Below, piece by piece: positions 34,457 to 44,251 of a stretch of 64,000 nucleotides of DNA. Source of the stretch: Allorhizobium undicola ORS 992 = ATCC 700741. GTDB lineage: Bacteria; Pseudomonadota; Alphaproteobacteria; Rhizobiales; Rhizobiaceae. The notes beneath the pieces are model-generated. The model was not told the origin of the DNA, ran no database searches, and was given only the letters and a program-made list of their open reading frames with translations. The translations under genes and the position numbers were made by a program. Within the stretch, counting starts at the first letter, position 1. Each line of letters starts with the position of its first letter. The stretch is from assembly GCF_000621665.1 (NCBI RefSeq), contig NZ_JHXQ01000004.1:186001-250000 (forward strand), in the 5' to 3' direction.

Positions 34457-35380
34457 TTACCGGCCTTTGCCGATTTCCTCCAGTTCATAGGGCGTGGTCT
34501 GGTACATTTCATTGATCCAGTTGCCGAAAAGAAGATGGGCATGGCTGCGCCAGCGGTTGAGCGGGGCCAGACTGTCGTCGTTATGGGGAAAGTAATCATG
34601 CGGCATCCGGATGGGCACGCCAGCGTTCACATCGCGGAAATATTCGTCGGCCAGCGAGGTCGAATCATATTCCACGTGGTTGAACATGTAGAGCCGGTTG
34701 CCCCGGCCTTCCTGCACGAGGCACACACCCATCTCGTCGGATTCCATGAGGATATCGAGTTCGGGATGCTTCTCGATGTCGGCGCGGCGAACCTCCGTCC
34801 AGCGGGAAACCGGCACCTGGAAGTCATCGGAAAATCCGTTGAGATAGATGGACGAAGGCGCAAGATTGCGATGGCGATAGACGCCGAACGCCTTTTCCTT
34901 CAGCGGATGTTTTGGAACCTTGTGAAAATGGTAGATGGCGGCCATGGCGCCCCAGCATACATTCATCGTGGAATGGACGTTGGTCTCGGTCCAGTCGAAG
35001 ATCTGCTCGATTTCGTTCCAATAGGTCACGTCTTCAAAGGCCAGCGTTTCCACTGGCGCGCCGGTGATGATGAAGCCGTCGAACTTGCGGTGTTTTACCT
35101 CTTCCCAGGTCTGGTAGAACGACAGAAGATGGTCTTCCGACGTGTTCTTGGCCTTGTGGCCGCCGATCCGCACCAGCGACAATTCAACCTGCAAGGGGGA
35201 TGCGCCGATCAGGCGGGCAAATTGCACCTCGGTCTTGATCTTGTTCGGCATGAGGTTGAGAAGCCCGATCTGCAAGGGGCGAATATCCTGGCGGATAGCC
35301 ACCGTCTCGGTCATGACCCGCACACCCTCGTTCAGGAGGGTTTCAAAGGCGGGCAAGGTATCGGGAATCCTGATCGGCAT
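34457..35380 (-). CDS. metA: Homoserine O-acyltransferase MetA, predicted acetyl-CoA specific
   Basis: This 307-residue enzyme acylates homoserine in methionine synthesis. The nucleophile is Cys in [12 protein letters not shown], and the His/Glu pair lies in [17 protein letters not shown] and neighbouring segments. In [15 protein letters not shown] the residue that controls acyl-CoA choice in MetA proteins is Glu, as in acetyltransferases, whereas the E. coli succinyltransferase has Gly (GAPLG). The start [15 protein letters not shown] at 35380 is the family N-terminus; upstream in-frame residues cover the riboswitch. It is controlled by a SAM-II riboswitch. Confidence 0.94.
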   Translation of the reverse strand: MPIRIPDTLPAFETLLNEGVRVMTETVAIRQDIRPLQIGLLNLMPNKIKTEVQFARLIGASPLQVELSLVRIGGHKAKNTSEDHLLSFYQTWEEVKHRKFDGFIITGAPVETLAFEDVTYWNEIEQIFDWTETNVHSTMNVCWGAMAAIYHFHKVPKHPLKEKAFGVYRHRNLAPSSIYLNGFSDDFQVPVSRWTEVRRADIEKHPELDILMESDEMGVCLVQEGRGNRLYMFNHVEYDSTSLADEYFRDVNAGVPIRMPHDYFPHNDDSLAPLNRWRSHAHLLFGNWINEMYQTTPYELEEIGKGR

Positions 35381-35475
35381 GGTCCAACTTCCTGTTACGG
35401 CGAAGGTTTCGCGTATAGACCGGCGGCTTTTGAAAAAATCGCCATGACCTCGGAAGTTCATCGACTTGCCTCGGC

Positions 35476-35530
35476 CCTTTAGCGACTTTTTTAACGTGGC
35501 TGCAAGCCGGCCGGCCAAATCACCACGATG
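35476..35530 (-). promoter_or_regulatory. SAM-II riboswitch upstream of metA
   Basis: On the minus strand the sequence contains GTGGTGATTTGGCCGGCCGG, CTTGCAGCCACGTTAAA and AAGTCGCTAAAGGG. This is the conserved pseudoknot core of the SAM-II (metA) riboswitch of alphaproteobacteria. It lies about 95 bases before the metA start. Binding of S-adenosylmethionine should lower metA expression. Confidence 0.93.
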
Positions 35531-35663
35531 AGCGCGTTTCATACGCCGATGGCGGTCGCGAATCAACGAAAATCGCAGAAAGCTCCGCCGCAACCCATCC
35601 CCGCGCTGCATAATTTTCCCGCAAATCGATTCCGATTTCGGAAATTATGCAGTATGGCAGGGC

Positions 35664-36317
35664 ATGAACCACGCCACCTTCACCATTCTGCTGGGCGGGC
35701 CTGTGCGCCTCACGCCACGCCTTGGGGCCGCGATTGCGGCAAGCCGCGTCATTGCTGCCGATGGCGGAATGCGCCATGCCTTGCCGCTTGGCCTGAAGCC
35801 GGAACTATGGGTGGGTGATTTCGACAGTTCCGATGACCTTGCGCAGGCCGATTTTGCCGATATTCCGCGCCAGACCCATTCACCGCGCAAGAACCTCACG
35901 GATGGCGAGATCGCCATCGAGGAGGCCTTGGCGCTGGGGGCGAGGAGGCTGGTGCTGGTGGGCGCCATGGGCGGGGCAAGGTCCGATCAGGCCCTGATGC
36001 ACCTCATCCTGTCCGTGACGCTTGCCAATCAGGGGCTTGACGTTCATCTCACCTCCGGCGAGGAGGAGGCCTGGCCGCTTCTGGCGGGAAAACCCCTGAC
36101 ACCTGACCTGCCGCAGGGATCGCTGTTTTCCGTGCTGGGATTTTCCCGGCTGGAAGGGCTTTGCATCGAAGGCGCGCGCTATCCTCTGCGGGATTTCACG
36201 CTGCCTTTCGGCTCTTCCCGAACCATTTCCAACGTGGCGGACGGTGCCGTGACGCTCTCGCTTGCCAGCGGCGATGCCGTTCTGCTTGCCCGCCCCTATG
36301 ACCTGACCGGAGCTTGA
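35664..36317 (+). CDS. thiN: Thiamine diphosphokinase
   Basis: This 217-residue enzyme converts thiamine to TPP using ATP. It has the catalytic-domain motifs RVIAADGGMRHAL, WVGDFDSSDDL and KNLTDGEIAIEEAL, then GAMGGARSDQALMHL in place of the usual GGRxDH. The C-terminal beta domain contains GSSRTISNVADGAVTLSL. It is divergent from metA. It has no riboswitch of its own, but complements the thiBPQ importer 4 kb away. The next gene follows after four bases. Confidence 0.9.
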   Translation: MNHATFTILLGGPVRLTPRLGAAIAASRVIAADGGMRHALPLGLKPELWVGDFDSSDDLAQADFADIPRQTHSPRKNLTDGEIAIEEALALGARRLVLVGAMGGARSDQALMHLILSVTLANQGLDVHLTSGEEEAWPLLAGKPLTPDLPQGSLFSVLGFSRLEGLCIEGARYPLRDFTLPFGSSRTISNVADGAVTLSLASGDAVLLARPYDLTGA

Positions 36318-36321
36318 CGCC

Positions 36322-38151
36322 ATGGCGCCGCCCATTTTGAAACTCGACGATATTTTTCTCTCCTTCGGTGGCGCGCCCCTGCTGAATGGCGCGGGCTTGC
36401 AGGTGGAGCCGGGCGACCGCATCTGCCTTGTCGGCCGCAACGGCTCCGGCAAGTCCACGCTGATGAAGATTGCCGCCGGTCTGGTGGAGGCCCAGTCGGG
36501 CGAGGTGTTCCGGCATCCGTCCTCAACGATCCGTTATCTGGAGCAGGCTCCCGATTTTGCCGGTTTCACTACGGTTCAGGCCTATGCCGAAGCCGGGCTT
36601 GGGCCAGGGGACGATCCCTACCGCGTCACCTATCTGCTTTCGCATCTCGGTCTTTCCGGGCAGGAGGATCCCCAAAGCCTTTCCGGCGGGGAAGCCCGCC
36701 GTGCGGCACTGGCGCGCGTTCTGGCGCCGGAGCCCGATATTCTGATGCTGGATGAGCCGACCAACCATCTCGATCTTCCCACCATCGAGTGGCTGGAAGG
36801 CGAATTGCAGAAAACCCGCAGCGCGCTGGTGCTGATCTCGCACGACCGGCGCTTTCTGGAAAAGATTTCCACGGCCACCGTCTGGCTCGACCGCGGTACG
36901 TCGCGGCGGCTCGATCGCGGCTTTGCGCATTTCGAGGAATGGCGCGACAAGGTGCTGGAAGAGGAAGAGCTTGCCCAGCACAAGCTTGGCAAGGCCATCG
37001 AGCGGGAGGAGCACTGGCTGCGCTACGGCGTGACGGCGCGGCGCAAGCGCAACATGCGCCGCCTGGGGCAATTGCAGCAGATGCGTGCCGATTATCGCGG
37101 CCACAAGGGGCCGCAGGGCACCATTCAGGCCAGCGCCACCGAAGGCAAGGAAAGCGGCAAGCTGGTGATCGAGGCGGACAAGATCGCCAAGTCCTATGGC
37201 GAGCGGGCCATTGTCACGCCCTTTTCGCTGCGCGTGCATCGCGGCGATTGCATCGGTCTCATCGGTCCGAACGGTGCTGGCAAGACGACGCTTCTGAAGA
37301 TGCTGACCGGCCAGTTCGAGCCCGATGGCGGCACGATCAAGCTCGGCACCAATCTGGACATTGCCGTGCTGGACCAGAAGCGCGAAGACCTCAATCCGGA
37401 CGATTCACTGGCCCATTACCTCACCGATGGCCGTGGCGAAAACCTGCTGGTCAATGGCGAGCAGAAGCACGTGACCGGCTATATGAAGGACTTCCTGTTT
37501 CAGCCGGAACAGGCGCGCACGCCGATCCGCAACCTTTCGGGTGGCGAACGGGCGCGGCTGATGCTGGCGCGCATCATGGCCAAGCCCTCCAACCTGCTGA
37601 TCCTTGACGAACCGACCAACGATCTCGACATCGAGACGCTGGACCTGTTGCAGGAAATCGTCGCGGGCTATTCCGGCACGGTCATTCTCGTCAGCCATGA
37701 CCGCGATTTTCTCGACCGCACGGTGACATCCACCATTGCCCCCGCCAATCCCGAGGCGCCGGACGGCCGCTGGATCGAATATGCGGGCGGCTATTCCGAT
37801 ATGCTGGCGCAGCGCAAGGGCGCCGAAGACGAGCGCAAGCGGGTGGAAAAGGCCGAAAAGGCCAAGGCTGAAGCCGCAAACCCAAAGCCTGCGGATCAGG
37901 CCGGAAAAGGCAAGGGCAAGCTCTCCTTCAAGCAGAAATTCGCGCTGGAAAACCTGCCCAAGGAGATGGAGAAGACGGAGAAGGAAATTGCCGCCCGCGA
38001 GGCGAAAATGGCCGATCCCAATCTCTTTGCAAAAGACCCCGCCAGTTTCAACCGGCTGGCCGGGGAGATGGAAAAACTTCGCGACAGCCTGACCCGCATG
38101 GAAGAGGAATGGCTGGAACTGGAAATGCTGCGCGAGGAACTGGAAGGGTAA
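36322..38151 (+). CDS. ABC-F family ATPase (Uup-like)
   Basis: This 609-residue cytoplasmic protein has two ABC domains: GRNGSGKS / SLSGGEARRAALARVL / ILMLDEPTNHLD in the first and GPNGAGKT / NLSGGERARLMLARIM / LLILDEPTNDLD in the second. Between them is the ABC-F linker (EREEHWLRYGVTARRKRN), and the C-terminus (about 510-609) is a Lys/Glu-rich coiled coil. There are no membrane segments. ABC-F proteins act on ribosomes or, for Uup, affect precise transposon excision. It is tightly linked to thiN. Confidence 0.93.
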   Translation: MAPPILKLDDIFLSFGGAPLLNGAGLQVEPGDRICLVGRNGSGKSTLMKIAAGLVEAQSGEVFRHPSSTIRYLEQAPDFAGFTTVQAYAEAGLGPGDDPYRVTYLLSHLGLSGQEDPQSLSGGEARRAALARVLAPEPDILMLDEPTNHLDLPTIEWLEGELQKTRSALVLISHDRRFLEKISTATVWLDRGTSRRLDRGFAHFEEWRDKVLEEEELAQHKLGKAIEREEHWLRYGVTARRKRNMRRLGQLQQMRADYRGHKGPQGTIQASATEGKESGKLVIEADKIAKSYGERAIVTPFSLRVHRGDCIGLIGPNGAGKTTLLKMLTGQFEPDGGTIKLGTNLDIAVLDQKREDLNPDDSLAHYLTDGRGENLLVNGEQKHVTGYMKDFLFQPEQARTPIRNLSGGERARLMLARIMAKPSNLLILDEPTNDLDIETLDLLQEIVAGYSGTVILVSHDRDFLDRTVTSTIAPANPEAPDGRWIEYAGGYSDMLAQRKGAEDERKRVEKAEKAKAEAANPKPADQAGKGKGKLSFKQKFALENLPKEMEKTEKEIAAREAKMADPNLFAKDPASFNRLAGEMEKLRDSLTRMEEEWLELEMLREELEG

Positions 38152-38340
38152 GGCGCTATCCGCCCGGCACGATGCACGTCAGGGATTTGGCCCTGGCAGG
38201 CAGAATCTGCGCCCGCCCGGTTTCTTCTTCGGTTCGGCTGTGCTAGGCGGGCGGCATCCCAATGTTTCGAGCGGGATCTTGCCGGAAAGCGGCCTTTCTT
38301 TTCGGCAGTCCTGCGCTATCGCCTTGACCGGAGAGCATCC

Positions 38341-39957
38341 ATGGCCGTCGTTTCCAAGAAAATTCCCGCCCCTGAGAAAGTGCGTATCAGGACGGCCCTG
38401 TTGTCGGTTTCCGACAAGAGCGGCATTGTCGAACTGGCGCGGGCGCTTGCGGATATGGGCGTGAAGCTTCTGTCCACCGGCGGCACCTACAAGGCGCTGG
38501 TTGATGCGGGTCTGGCGGCCACGGATGTCTCGGACGTCACGGGCTTTCCGGAAATCATGGATGGCCGCGTGAAGACGCTGCATCCGAACGTGCATGGCGG
38601 GCTTCTGGCCATTCGTGACGATGCCGATCATGTGGCGGCCATGGAAAAGCACGGCATTGGTGCCATCGACCTTGCCGTCATCAATCTCTACCCCTTCGAG
38701 GCGGTGCGTGCTGCCGGTGGCGATTATCCGACCACGGTGGAGAATATCGATATTGGCGGTCCTGCCATGATCCGCGCTTCGGCCAAAAACCACGCCTATG
38801 TGACCGTTGTCACCGATCCCGCCGATTATGCCGAACTGCTGGAGGCACTGCATCAGGATGGCTGCCAGACGCCCTACAGCCTGCGCCAGAAATTTGCCGC
38901 TCGCGCCTATGCCCGCACGGCGGCCTATGATGCGGCCATTTCCAACTGGTTTGCCGAGGCGCTGTCGCTCGACATGCCGCGCCATCGCGTTCTGGGTGGA
39001 GTGCTGAAGGAGGAAATGCGCTATGGCGAAAACCCGCATCAGAAGGCGGGCTTTTATGTTACGGGCGAGAAGCGCCCCGGCGTGGCAACCGCGCGGCTTC
39101 TTCAGGGCAAGCAGCTTTCCTATAACAATATCAACGACACCGATGCGGCTTTCGAGCTGGTTTCGGAATTCCTGCCGGAAAACGGCCCGGCCTGCGCCAT
39201 CATCAAGCACGCCAACCCCTGTGGCGTTGCCGTGGGCAAGAGCCTGAAGGATGCCTATACCCGCGCGCTGGCCTGTGACAGCGTTTCGGCCTTTGGCGGC
39301 ATTATCGCGCTGAACCAGATTCTCGATGCCGAAACGGCGGAGGAAATCGTCAAGCTCTTTACCGAAGTCATCATCGCCCCCGGCGCCAGCGATGAGGCCC
39401 AGGCCATCATTGCCCGCAAGGCCAATCTGCGCCTGCTGGTTACGGATGGCCTTGCCGATCCGCGTGCGGCTGGCCTGACGGCCAAGACCGTGTCGGGCGG
39501 ACTGCTGGTCCAGAGCCGCGACAATGTCGTGGTGGAAGATCTCGACCTCAAGGTCGTGACGAAGCGCGCTCCGACCGCAACCGAGCTTGAGGACATGAAA
39601 TTTGCCTTCAAGATCGCCAAGCACGTGAAATCCAATGCGGTGATCTATGCCAAGGATGGCCAGACGGCAGGCATTGGCGCTGGCCAGATGAGCCGTATCG
39701 ATTCCGCCCGCATCGCGGCCCAAAAAGCGGAAGAGGCAGCACAGGCCATGGGGCTGGCCGAGCCTTTGACGCGCGGTTCAGCCGTTGCCTCTGAAGCCTT
39801 CTATCCCTTTGCGGACGGATTGCTGGCCGCCATTGCCGCAGGCGCCACCGCCGTGATCCAGCCGGGCGGCTCCATGCGCGATGCCGAAGTGATTGCCGCT
39901 GCGGACGAGCATAACGTGGCCATGGTGTTCACCGGCATTCGCCACTTCCGGCACTAG
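38341..39957 (+). CDS. purH: Bifunctional AICAR formyltransferase / IMP cyclohydrolase
   Basis: This 538-residue enzyme performs the last two steps of IMP synthesis. The N-terminal MGS-like cyclohydrolase domain shows [20 protein letters not shown] and [18 protein letters not shown]. The C-terminal transformylase domain includes [16 protein letters not shown] with the catalytic Lys-His and [14 protein letters not shown]. The length is standard. The stop codon TAG (39955-39957) forms the first bases of a palindromic repeat. Confidence 0.97.
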   Translation: MAVVSKKIPAPEKVRIRTALLSVSDKSGIVELARALADMGVKLLSTGGTYKALVDAGLAATDVSDVTGFPEIMDGRVKTLHPNVHGGLLAIRDDADHVAAMEKHGIGAIDLAVINLYPFEAVRAAGGDYPTTVENIDIGGPAMIRASAKNHAYVTVVTDPADYAELLEALHQDGCQTPYSLRQKFAARAYARTAAYDAAISNWFAEALSLDMPRHRVLGGVLKEEMRYGENPHQKAGFYVTGEKRPGVATARLLQGKQLSYNNINDTDAAFELVSEFLPENGPACAIIKHANPCGVAVGKSLKDAYTRALACDSVSAFGGIIALNQILDAETAEEIVKLFTEVIIAPGASDEAQAIIARKANLRLLVTDGLADPRAAGLTAKTVSGGLLVQSRDNVVVEDLDLKVVTKRAPTATELEDMKFAFKIAKHVKSNAVIYAKDGQTAGIGAGQMSRIDSARIAAQKAEEAAQAMGLAEPLTRGSAVASEAFYPFADGLLAAIAAGATAVIQPGGSMRDAEVIAAADEHNVAMVFTGIRHFRH

Positions 39958-40074
39958 AGCATTTTCAGGAAAAGTGGAAACCGGTTTTCCGTCCGAAAAT
40001 GCGTAAAAACAAACAGTTAGAGCCTTTCCGGTGAACACGGGTTCAATGTTTCCGTGAAGCAATGAACCGCTCCA
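39955..40074. repeat. Palindromic intergenic repeat, family A copy 2
   Basis: It starts TAGAGCATTTTCAGGAAAAG, nearly identical to the copy at 12795 over the first 70 bases (including CCGGTTTTCCGTCC and GCGTAAAAACAAA). The second half is divergent and the terminal GCTC/TA is eroded to GCTCCA. Its TAG is the stop codon of purH. Confidence 0.85.
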
Positions 40075-40089
40075 GGAAGCAGAACATCG

Positions 40090-40123
40090 AGCGCCTACCC
40101 CTTCAACAGGGTGGGCGCTTTTT
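40090..40123 (+). terminator. Terminator of purH
   Basis: AGCGCC plus ACCC (40090-40100) pair with GGGT plus GGCGCT (40109-40119) around a short loop. The stem is followed by TTTTT. Confidence 0.92.
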
Positions 40124-40381
40124 CATTGTTAAATTATTACAAAGATAAATAAACAAGAGTAATGCATAGATATATACTGTCATAAATCGAGAAATTAAAA
40201 TAAAAATATCCGTCATAATAGCTAAAAAAGCATAGATCTTGGTTTTTACTACAATTTAAAGAAGGTTTTACTTGTACATTATAAAAGTCTTACGGGCTTC
40301 AGAGGGGCGCGCTTGCTGTTGGATGCAGCTGGCGGACTTCTTGAAGAGAAGGCTTGGGGACGATCGACGGAGGGGTTTGCG
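40124..40381 (+). promoter_or_regulatory. AT-rich upstream region of the chemoreceptor gene
   Basis: About 150 bases (40124-40290) are strikingly AT-rich in an otherwise GC-rich window, with many A/T runs such as AAATTAAAATAAAAATATCC. The GC content returns to normal about 90 bases before the gene. It should hold the promoter and may bind H-NS-like or other AT-preferring proteins. No specific operator was recognised. Confidence 0.45.
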
Positions 40382-42310
40382 ATGTCGCTTTTTGCATCAA
40401 TGAAGATTTCCACGAAAATATATGCCGCATCTGTTCTTGGTCTTGCGGTCGTGGCGGGAATGTTGCTGACCAATTCGGTGACGAACATGCGGATTGCGGA
40501 CGCCGAGGCGGTGGTGGCGCGCGAACAGACGATTCTGGCCGGTATCCAGGAAGCGCAGGTCGCTTACATGAAAATGCAGACGGCAGCCCGGGACGTGGCG
40601 CTTTCCAAATCGGTTGCCGAAATGGATGCCGCCTATAATGCTGTCGATGCAGCCAAGCTTGCGGGTCAACAAGCATTACAGACCCCGATCAGCATCGCGG
40701 TCGTGCCAAAGGCGCTTCAGGACATCAACGACAGTCTGAATGTATACGGTTCAGCCATCAGGGTGATCGGCGACTATGTCAAGAGCACCGAGTTTGGCGA
40801 TTTGAAGGATCTCGCCAAAGTCCGCGCCGCAGCCACGACTCCGATCCGCGATGCCTTGCAGACGGCTGTCGAGACGTCTGTCCAGAATGCCCGCCGTTTT
40901 ACTGGCGAGGCAAAGGACAAGCTTGACGCGACAAAGCAATCCGCAAATCAGCTGATGCTGGTCTTCGAGATTTCCCTTCTTGTTATTCTGATCGGCACGT
41001 CATTCATGTTCCGGACGGTCGTGGTGCGCCCGCTTCGGACTTTAACGGAAGGCATGGTCCGGCTTTCGAAGGGCGATACGTCCATTGGCAGCGTCCGCGC
41101 TGTCAAGAATGACGAAATCGGCCAGATGTATCAGGCGTTTGAAGTCTTCCGGCAGAATGCGATCGAAAAGGTCACGCTTGAGGCTGATGCCGGACGCGCA
41201 AGGGTCGAGGCTGAGCAGGAGCGCCGCAGTGTGCAGCAGAGGGCAGAAGCCGAAGCGGCCGGCCGTCTTGCAGAAGCGACGGCAGGCCTTGCCGGTGGCC
41301 TTCGTCGCCTTGCCTCAGGCAATCTTTCCTTCCGCCTGACCGAGGCCTTCTCGCCGGATTTCGAGCCCTTGCGGCTGGATTTCAACAAGTCGGTCGATCA
41401 GCTGAATGAGACCCTTTCCCTCATTGCGTCTGGCATCCAGACGATGGATCACGGCACGCGGGAGATCGCTTCTGGCGCCAACGATCTTTCGAAGCGGACT
41501 GAACAGCAGGCTGCATCGCTGGAAGAGACGGCAGCGGCCGTGGAACAGATAACCTCCAACGTCGCCAACTCCACCAAGCGCACCGAAGAAGCCCGCAATG
41601 TTGCCATGCAGGCCAATGATTCAGCGTCCCGTTCCGCACAGGTGGTTTCCGATGCCGAAGAGGCCATGCGTAAAATCGAAGAATCCGCCCAGCAGATCTC
41701 CAATATCATCGGTGTCATCGATGAGATTGCTTTCCAGACAAATCTTCTGGCGCTGAATGCAGGGGTTGAGGCCGCACGTGCCGGAGACGCAGGCAAAGGC
41801 TTCGCCGTCGTTGCACAAGAGGTTCGCGAGCTGGCCCAGCGTGCAGCACAGGCCGCCAAGGAGATCAAGGGCCTTATCCAGAACTCCTCCATGCAGGTCG
41901 AAAGCGGCGTGAAACTGGTTCGCGATACCGGCGAGGCCCTTAAGACCATCGGCGGCTTCATCATCGAGATGAACAGCCATATGGAGTCGATTGCCACATC
42001 GGCGAGGGAGCAATCCACGGGCTTGAAGGAAGTGAATCAGGCCGTCAACGTTATGGACCAATCAACCCAGCAGAACGCTGCCATGGTAGAGCAGGCAACC
42101 GCGGCATCGGGCTCGCTCGCGGAGGAGGCGGTGAAATTGCGGGAGCTGATCGCCCAGTTCACGCTGAGCGGCGCGGACCTCCAGGTGGCAAACATGCGTC
42201 AGGTCTCGCAGACAATGGCCACGCAATTGCGCAATGAACGACCGAAGCTGCGTCAGCCAGCCGCTCGCAAGGTCGCGGCGGCAGGTGGTCCCGGCTGGGA
42301 GGATTTCTGA
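40382..42310 (+). CDS. Methyl-accepting chemotaxis protein
   Basis: This 642-residue receptor has a first membrane helix (AASVLGLAVVAGMLLTN), a periplasmic sensor of about 160 residues, a second helix (VFEISLLVILIGTSFMF), a HAMP domain with VVRPLRTLTEGMVRLSKGD, and a signalling domain whose tip reads IDEIAFQTNLLALNAGVEAA. The C-terminus is GWEDF, an xWxxF pentapeptide for CheR/CheB docking. GGAGGGG lies well before the ATG at 40382; the frame upstream is not used. The ligand is unknown. Its TGA stop joins a repeat. Confidence 0.93.
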   Translation: MSLFASMKISTKIYAASVLGLAVVAGMLLTNSVTNMRIADAEAVVAREQTILAGIQEAQVAYMKMQTAARDVALSKSVAEMDAAYNAVDAAKLAGQQALQTPISIAVVPKALQDINDSLNVYGSAIRVIGDYVKSTEFGDLKDLAKVRAAATTPIRDALQTAVETSVQNARRFTGEAKDKLDATKQSANQLMLVFEISLLVILIGTSFMFRTVVVRPLRTLTEGMVRLSKGDTSIGSVRAVKNDEIGQMYQAFEVFRQNAIEKVTLEADAGRARVEAEQERRSVQQRAEAEAAGRLAEATAGLAGGLRRLASGNLSFRLTEAFSPDFEPLRLDFNKSVDQLNETLSLIASGIQTMDHGTREIASGANDLSKRTEQQAASLEETAAAVEQITSNVANSTKRTEEARNVAMQANDSASRSAQVVSDAEEAMRKIEESAQQISNIIGVIDEIAFQTNLLALNAGVEAARAGDAGKGFAVVAQEVRELAQRAAQAAKEIKGLIQNSSMQVESGVKLVRDTGEALKTIGGFIIEMNSHMESIATSAREQSTGLKEVNQAVNVMDQSTQQNAAMVEQATAASGSLAEEAVKLRELIAQFTLSGADLQVANMRQVSQTMATQLRNERPKLRQPAARKVAAAGGPGWEDF

Positions 42311-42414
42311 AGCATTTCCACGAGAAATGTAGTCACGGTTTTCTCGGGACAATGCTTGTTTTAACGCATGTCTTGGCCGCAAAACCGTTCGAGACTTCTG
42401 CGCGACGCATTTTA
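42308..42414. repeat. Composite palindromic repeat between convergent genes
   Basis: A left unit (AGCATTTCCACGAGAAATG to AATGCT) and a right unit, best read on the minus strand as TAAAATGCGTCGCGCAGAAG to AAGACATGCG, are degenerate members of families A and B. The left end overlaps the TGA of the chemoreceptor gene. The right end overlaps the TAA of rpoH. They fill the whole gap between the two genes. Confidence 0.7.
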
Positions 42415-43272
42415 CATCGCCATTTCGGGATGTGCTTCGACCAGTGCGTGGCGCAATTTTTCCAGCGCGCGCGTTTCGATCTGTCGGACCCGCTCCTTGG
42501 AGATGCCAAGCTCGCTGCCAAGCTCTTCCAGCGTTGCGGCGTCTTCGGCAAGGCGGCGCGCGCGGATGATGCGCATTTCCCGCTCGTTCAGCCGGGACAT
42601 GGCACCACTCAGCCAGTGGAGGCGGCGTTCGCTGTCGATCATCTCCGAGACCTGTTCATCGGGCTGCGGCTCGTCGCTGGCCAGCATGTCGAGCTTTTCC
42701 GTGCCTTCGCCGCCGCTGCTCTGCGACACAGGGGCCTGAAGCGACGTGTCATTGGCTGAAAGCCTTGCATCCATGGCCTGAACATCGGCAAGGCTCACGC
42801 CCAGCGCGGTCGCGATTTCCTGGTGAATGGCCTGCTCCGTCAGCCGCTGATCGCCTTGGGAAAGCTTGGCGCGCAGACGGCGCAGATTGAAGAACAGCGC
42901 CTTTTGTGCCGAACTCGTGCCGCCACGCACGATGGACCAGTTGCGCAGAATGTAATCCTGCATGGAAGCCCTGATCCACCATCCGGCATAGGTTGAAAAT
43001 CTGACGTCACGTGCCGGTTCGAACCTTGCCGCCGCTTCCAGCAGCCCTATGTAACCTTCTTGAATGAGGTCGCCGAGCGGCAGGCCGAAGCCGCGGAATT
43101 TCGAGGCCATAGCAACCACGAGACGCATATGCGCCAGCGCGATTCGATTGCGGGCGTGCTGGTCCTGATTGTCCTTCCAGCGCAGCGCAAGCTGCCTTTC
43201 TTCCTCCCTGTCCAGATAGGGAGCAGCCATGGCGAACTTGATGAGCTTCTTGTCTGCCTGCACGGAATTCAT
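42412..43272 (-). CDS. rpoH: RNA polymerase sigma-32 factor, RpoH2 type
   Basis: This 286-residue sigma factor has region 2 (LVVAMASKFRGFGLPLGDLIQEGYIGLLEA, FSTYAGWWIRASMQDYILRNWS), the RpoH box QKALFFNLRRL, and region 4 (LGISKERVRQIETRALEKL). The N-terminus, with KLIKFAMAAPYLDREEERQL, is of the RpoH2 kind found in Rhizobiales next to a separate RpoH1. RpoH2 is tied to oxidative and general stress responses. The start at 43272 fits the family; the longer upstream frame does not. Confidence 0.92.
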   Translation of the reverse strand: MNSVQADKKLIKFAMAAPYLDREEERQLALRWKDNQDQHARNRIALAHMRLVVAMASKFRGFGLPLGDLIQEGYIGLLEAAARFEPARDVRFSTYAGWWIRASMQDYILRNWSIVRGGTSSAQKALFFNLRRLRAKLSQGDQRLTEQAIHQEIATALGVSLADVQAMDARLSANDTSLQAPVSQSSGGEGTEKLDMLASDEPQPDEQVSEMIDSERRLHWLSGAMSRLNEREMRIIRARRLAEDAATLEELGSELGISKERVRQIETRALEKLRHALVEAHPEMAM

Positions 43273-43599
43273 GAGCTTCCTCCATCGAGAACCCGAAAGG
43301 CGCGGGAAGCGGGAGCCGGCACCTTTGATCGCAATTCGCCTGAAACACGTGGACCGGCACGGCATGGTCAAGGCTGTCGTGTCGATGACACCGTTCCGGC
43401 CCGTCGCATCCTCACACCAGCGGCCGCTTTGCGTCATCGTTCATTACGCATCAGCAATCGACCTGGATTGACGCGCGGAAAAATTCCCGCGCGAGATGCC
43501 GGGGAAACGTGTGCGAGCGGGTTTTGTTCCTTGTCTTTGCCGCAGGGCACAGTGGTTCCGATGGGCGTGAAAGGAGGACGTCAGGAGGGGTAAGCTGCG
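43273..43599 (-). promoter_or_regulatory. Upstream region of rpoH2
   Basis: There are 327 bases without an accepted gene between the rpoH2 start and the rppH stop. It contains a hairpin CGCGCGG (43473-43479) with CCGCGCG (43488-43494) that could end the rppH transcript, though it lacks a clean U-tract. The rpoH2 promoter must lie here; I could not identify an RpoE-type site with confidence. Confidence 0.4.
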
Positions 43600-44115
43600 T
43601 CAGGCCGCCAGATGCAGGAAGGTCCGCACCACTTCTTCGTAAACACCACGCTTGAAAGGCACGATCAGACCCGGCAAATCCTGCATGGGCTTCCAGGCCC
43701 ATTCATCGAACTCCGCATGTTGACCGGCAGGCGGCGGATTGATGGCGATCTCGCTTTCGTCGCCCTCGAAGCGAAAGGCAAACCAGCGCTGCGTCTGGCC
43801 GCGATACTTGCCCCTCAGGCCGATGCCGATCAATTGCGGCGGCAGATCGTAATTGATCCAGTGCGGAGCCTCGGCCAGGAGGCTCACGCTTTTCATGCCG
43901 GTTTCCTCGTAAAGTTCGCGATAGGCGGCCTCAAGAGGATCTTCACCGGGATCGATGCCGCCCTGCGGCATCTGCCAGAGCTGCGGAGAGCCGTCATATT
44001 CGGAATTTTCCAGCGGAATGCGCCGCCCCGCCCACACAAGGCCCTGACTGTTCAGCACCATGATTCCGACACAGGGACGGTAGGGAAGATCTTCTGCCTT
44101 GATGGGAGCTGTCAT
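43600..44115 (-). CDS. rppH: RNA pyrophosphohydrolase (Nudix)
   Basis: This 171-residue enzyme removes pyrophosphate from 5' ends of mRNA, starting 5'-dependent decay. It shows the N-terminal [35 protein letters not shown], and the Nudix box with REL-EETG ([14 protein letters not shown]). Relatives were once called invasion protein A (IalA). AGAGG precedes the ATG at 44115. It is the last gene of the leftward group starting at the EnvC-like gene. Confidence 0.93.
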   Translation of the reverse strand: MTAPIKAEDLPYRPCVGIMVLNSQGLVWAGRRIPLENSEYDGSPQLWQMPQGGIDPGEDPLEAAYRELYEETGMKSVSLLAEAPHWINYDLPPQLIGIGLRGKYRGQTQRWFAFRFEGDESEIAINPPPAGQHAEFDEWAWKPMQDLPGLIVPFKRGVYEEVVRTFLHLAA

Positions 44116-44251
44116 GTCATCCTCTGCTTTTCCAGTGAAGAGGACAATGCGACCGTCCACCGATCGCACGGTCCCGGATTGATGTTACGAACCAGCATTC
44201 CGGCCAGCCGCCAGTGCTGGCGCAAGCCCTCGCAACCGGTCCCGCCTGCCG

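Noticed and set aside
33716-35482. 588-codon plus-strand frame across galM and metA
   Set aside because: Antisense to two well-supported genes and to the SAM-II riboswitch; no domain visible.
38179-39723. 514-codon minus-strand frame opposite purH
   Set aside because: Antisense shadow of a highly expressed gene; no start signal and no domain.
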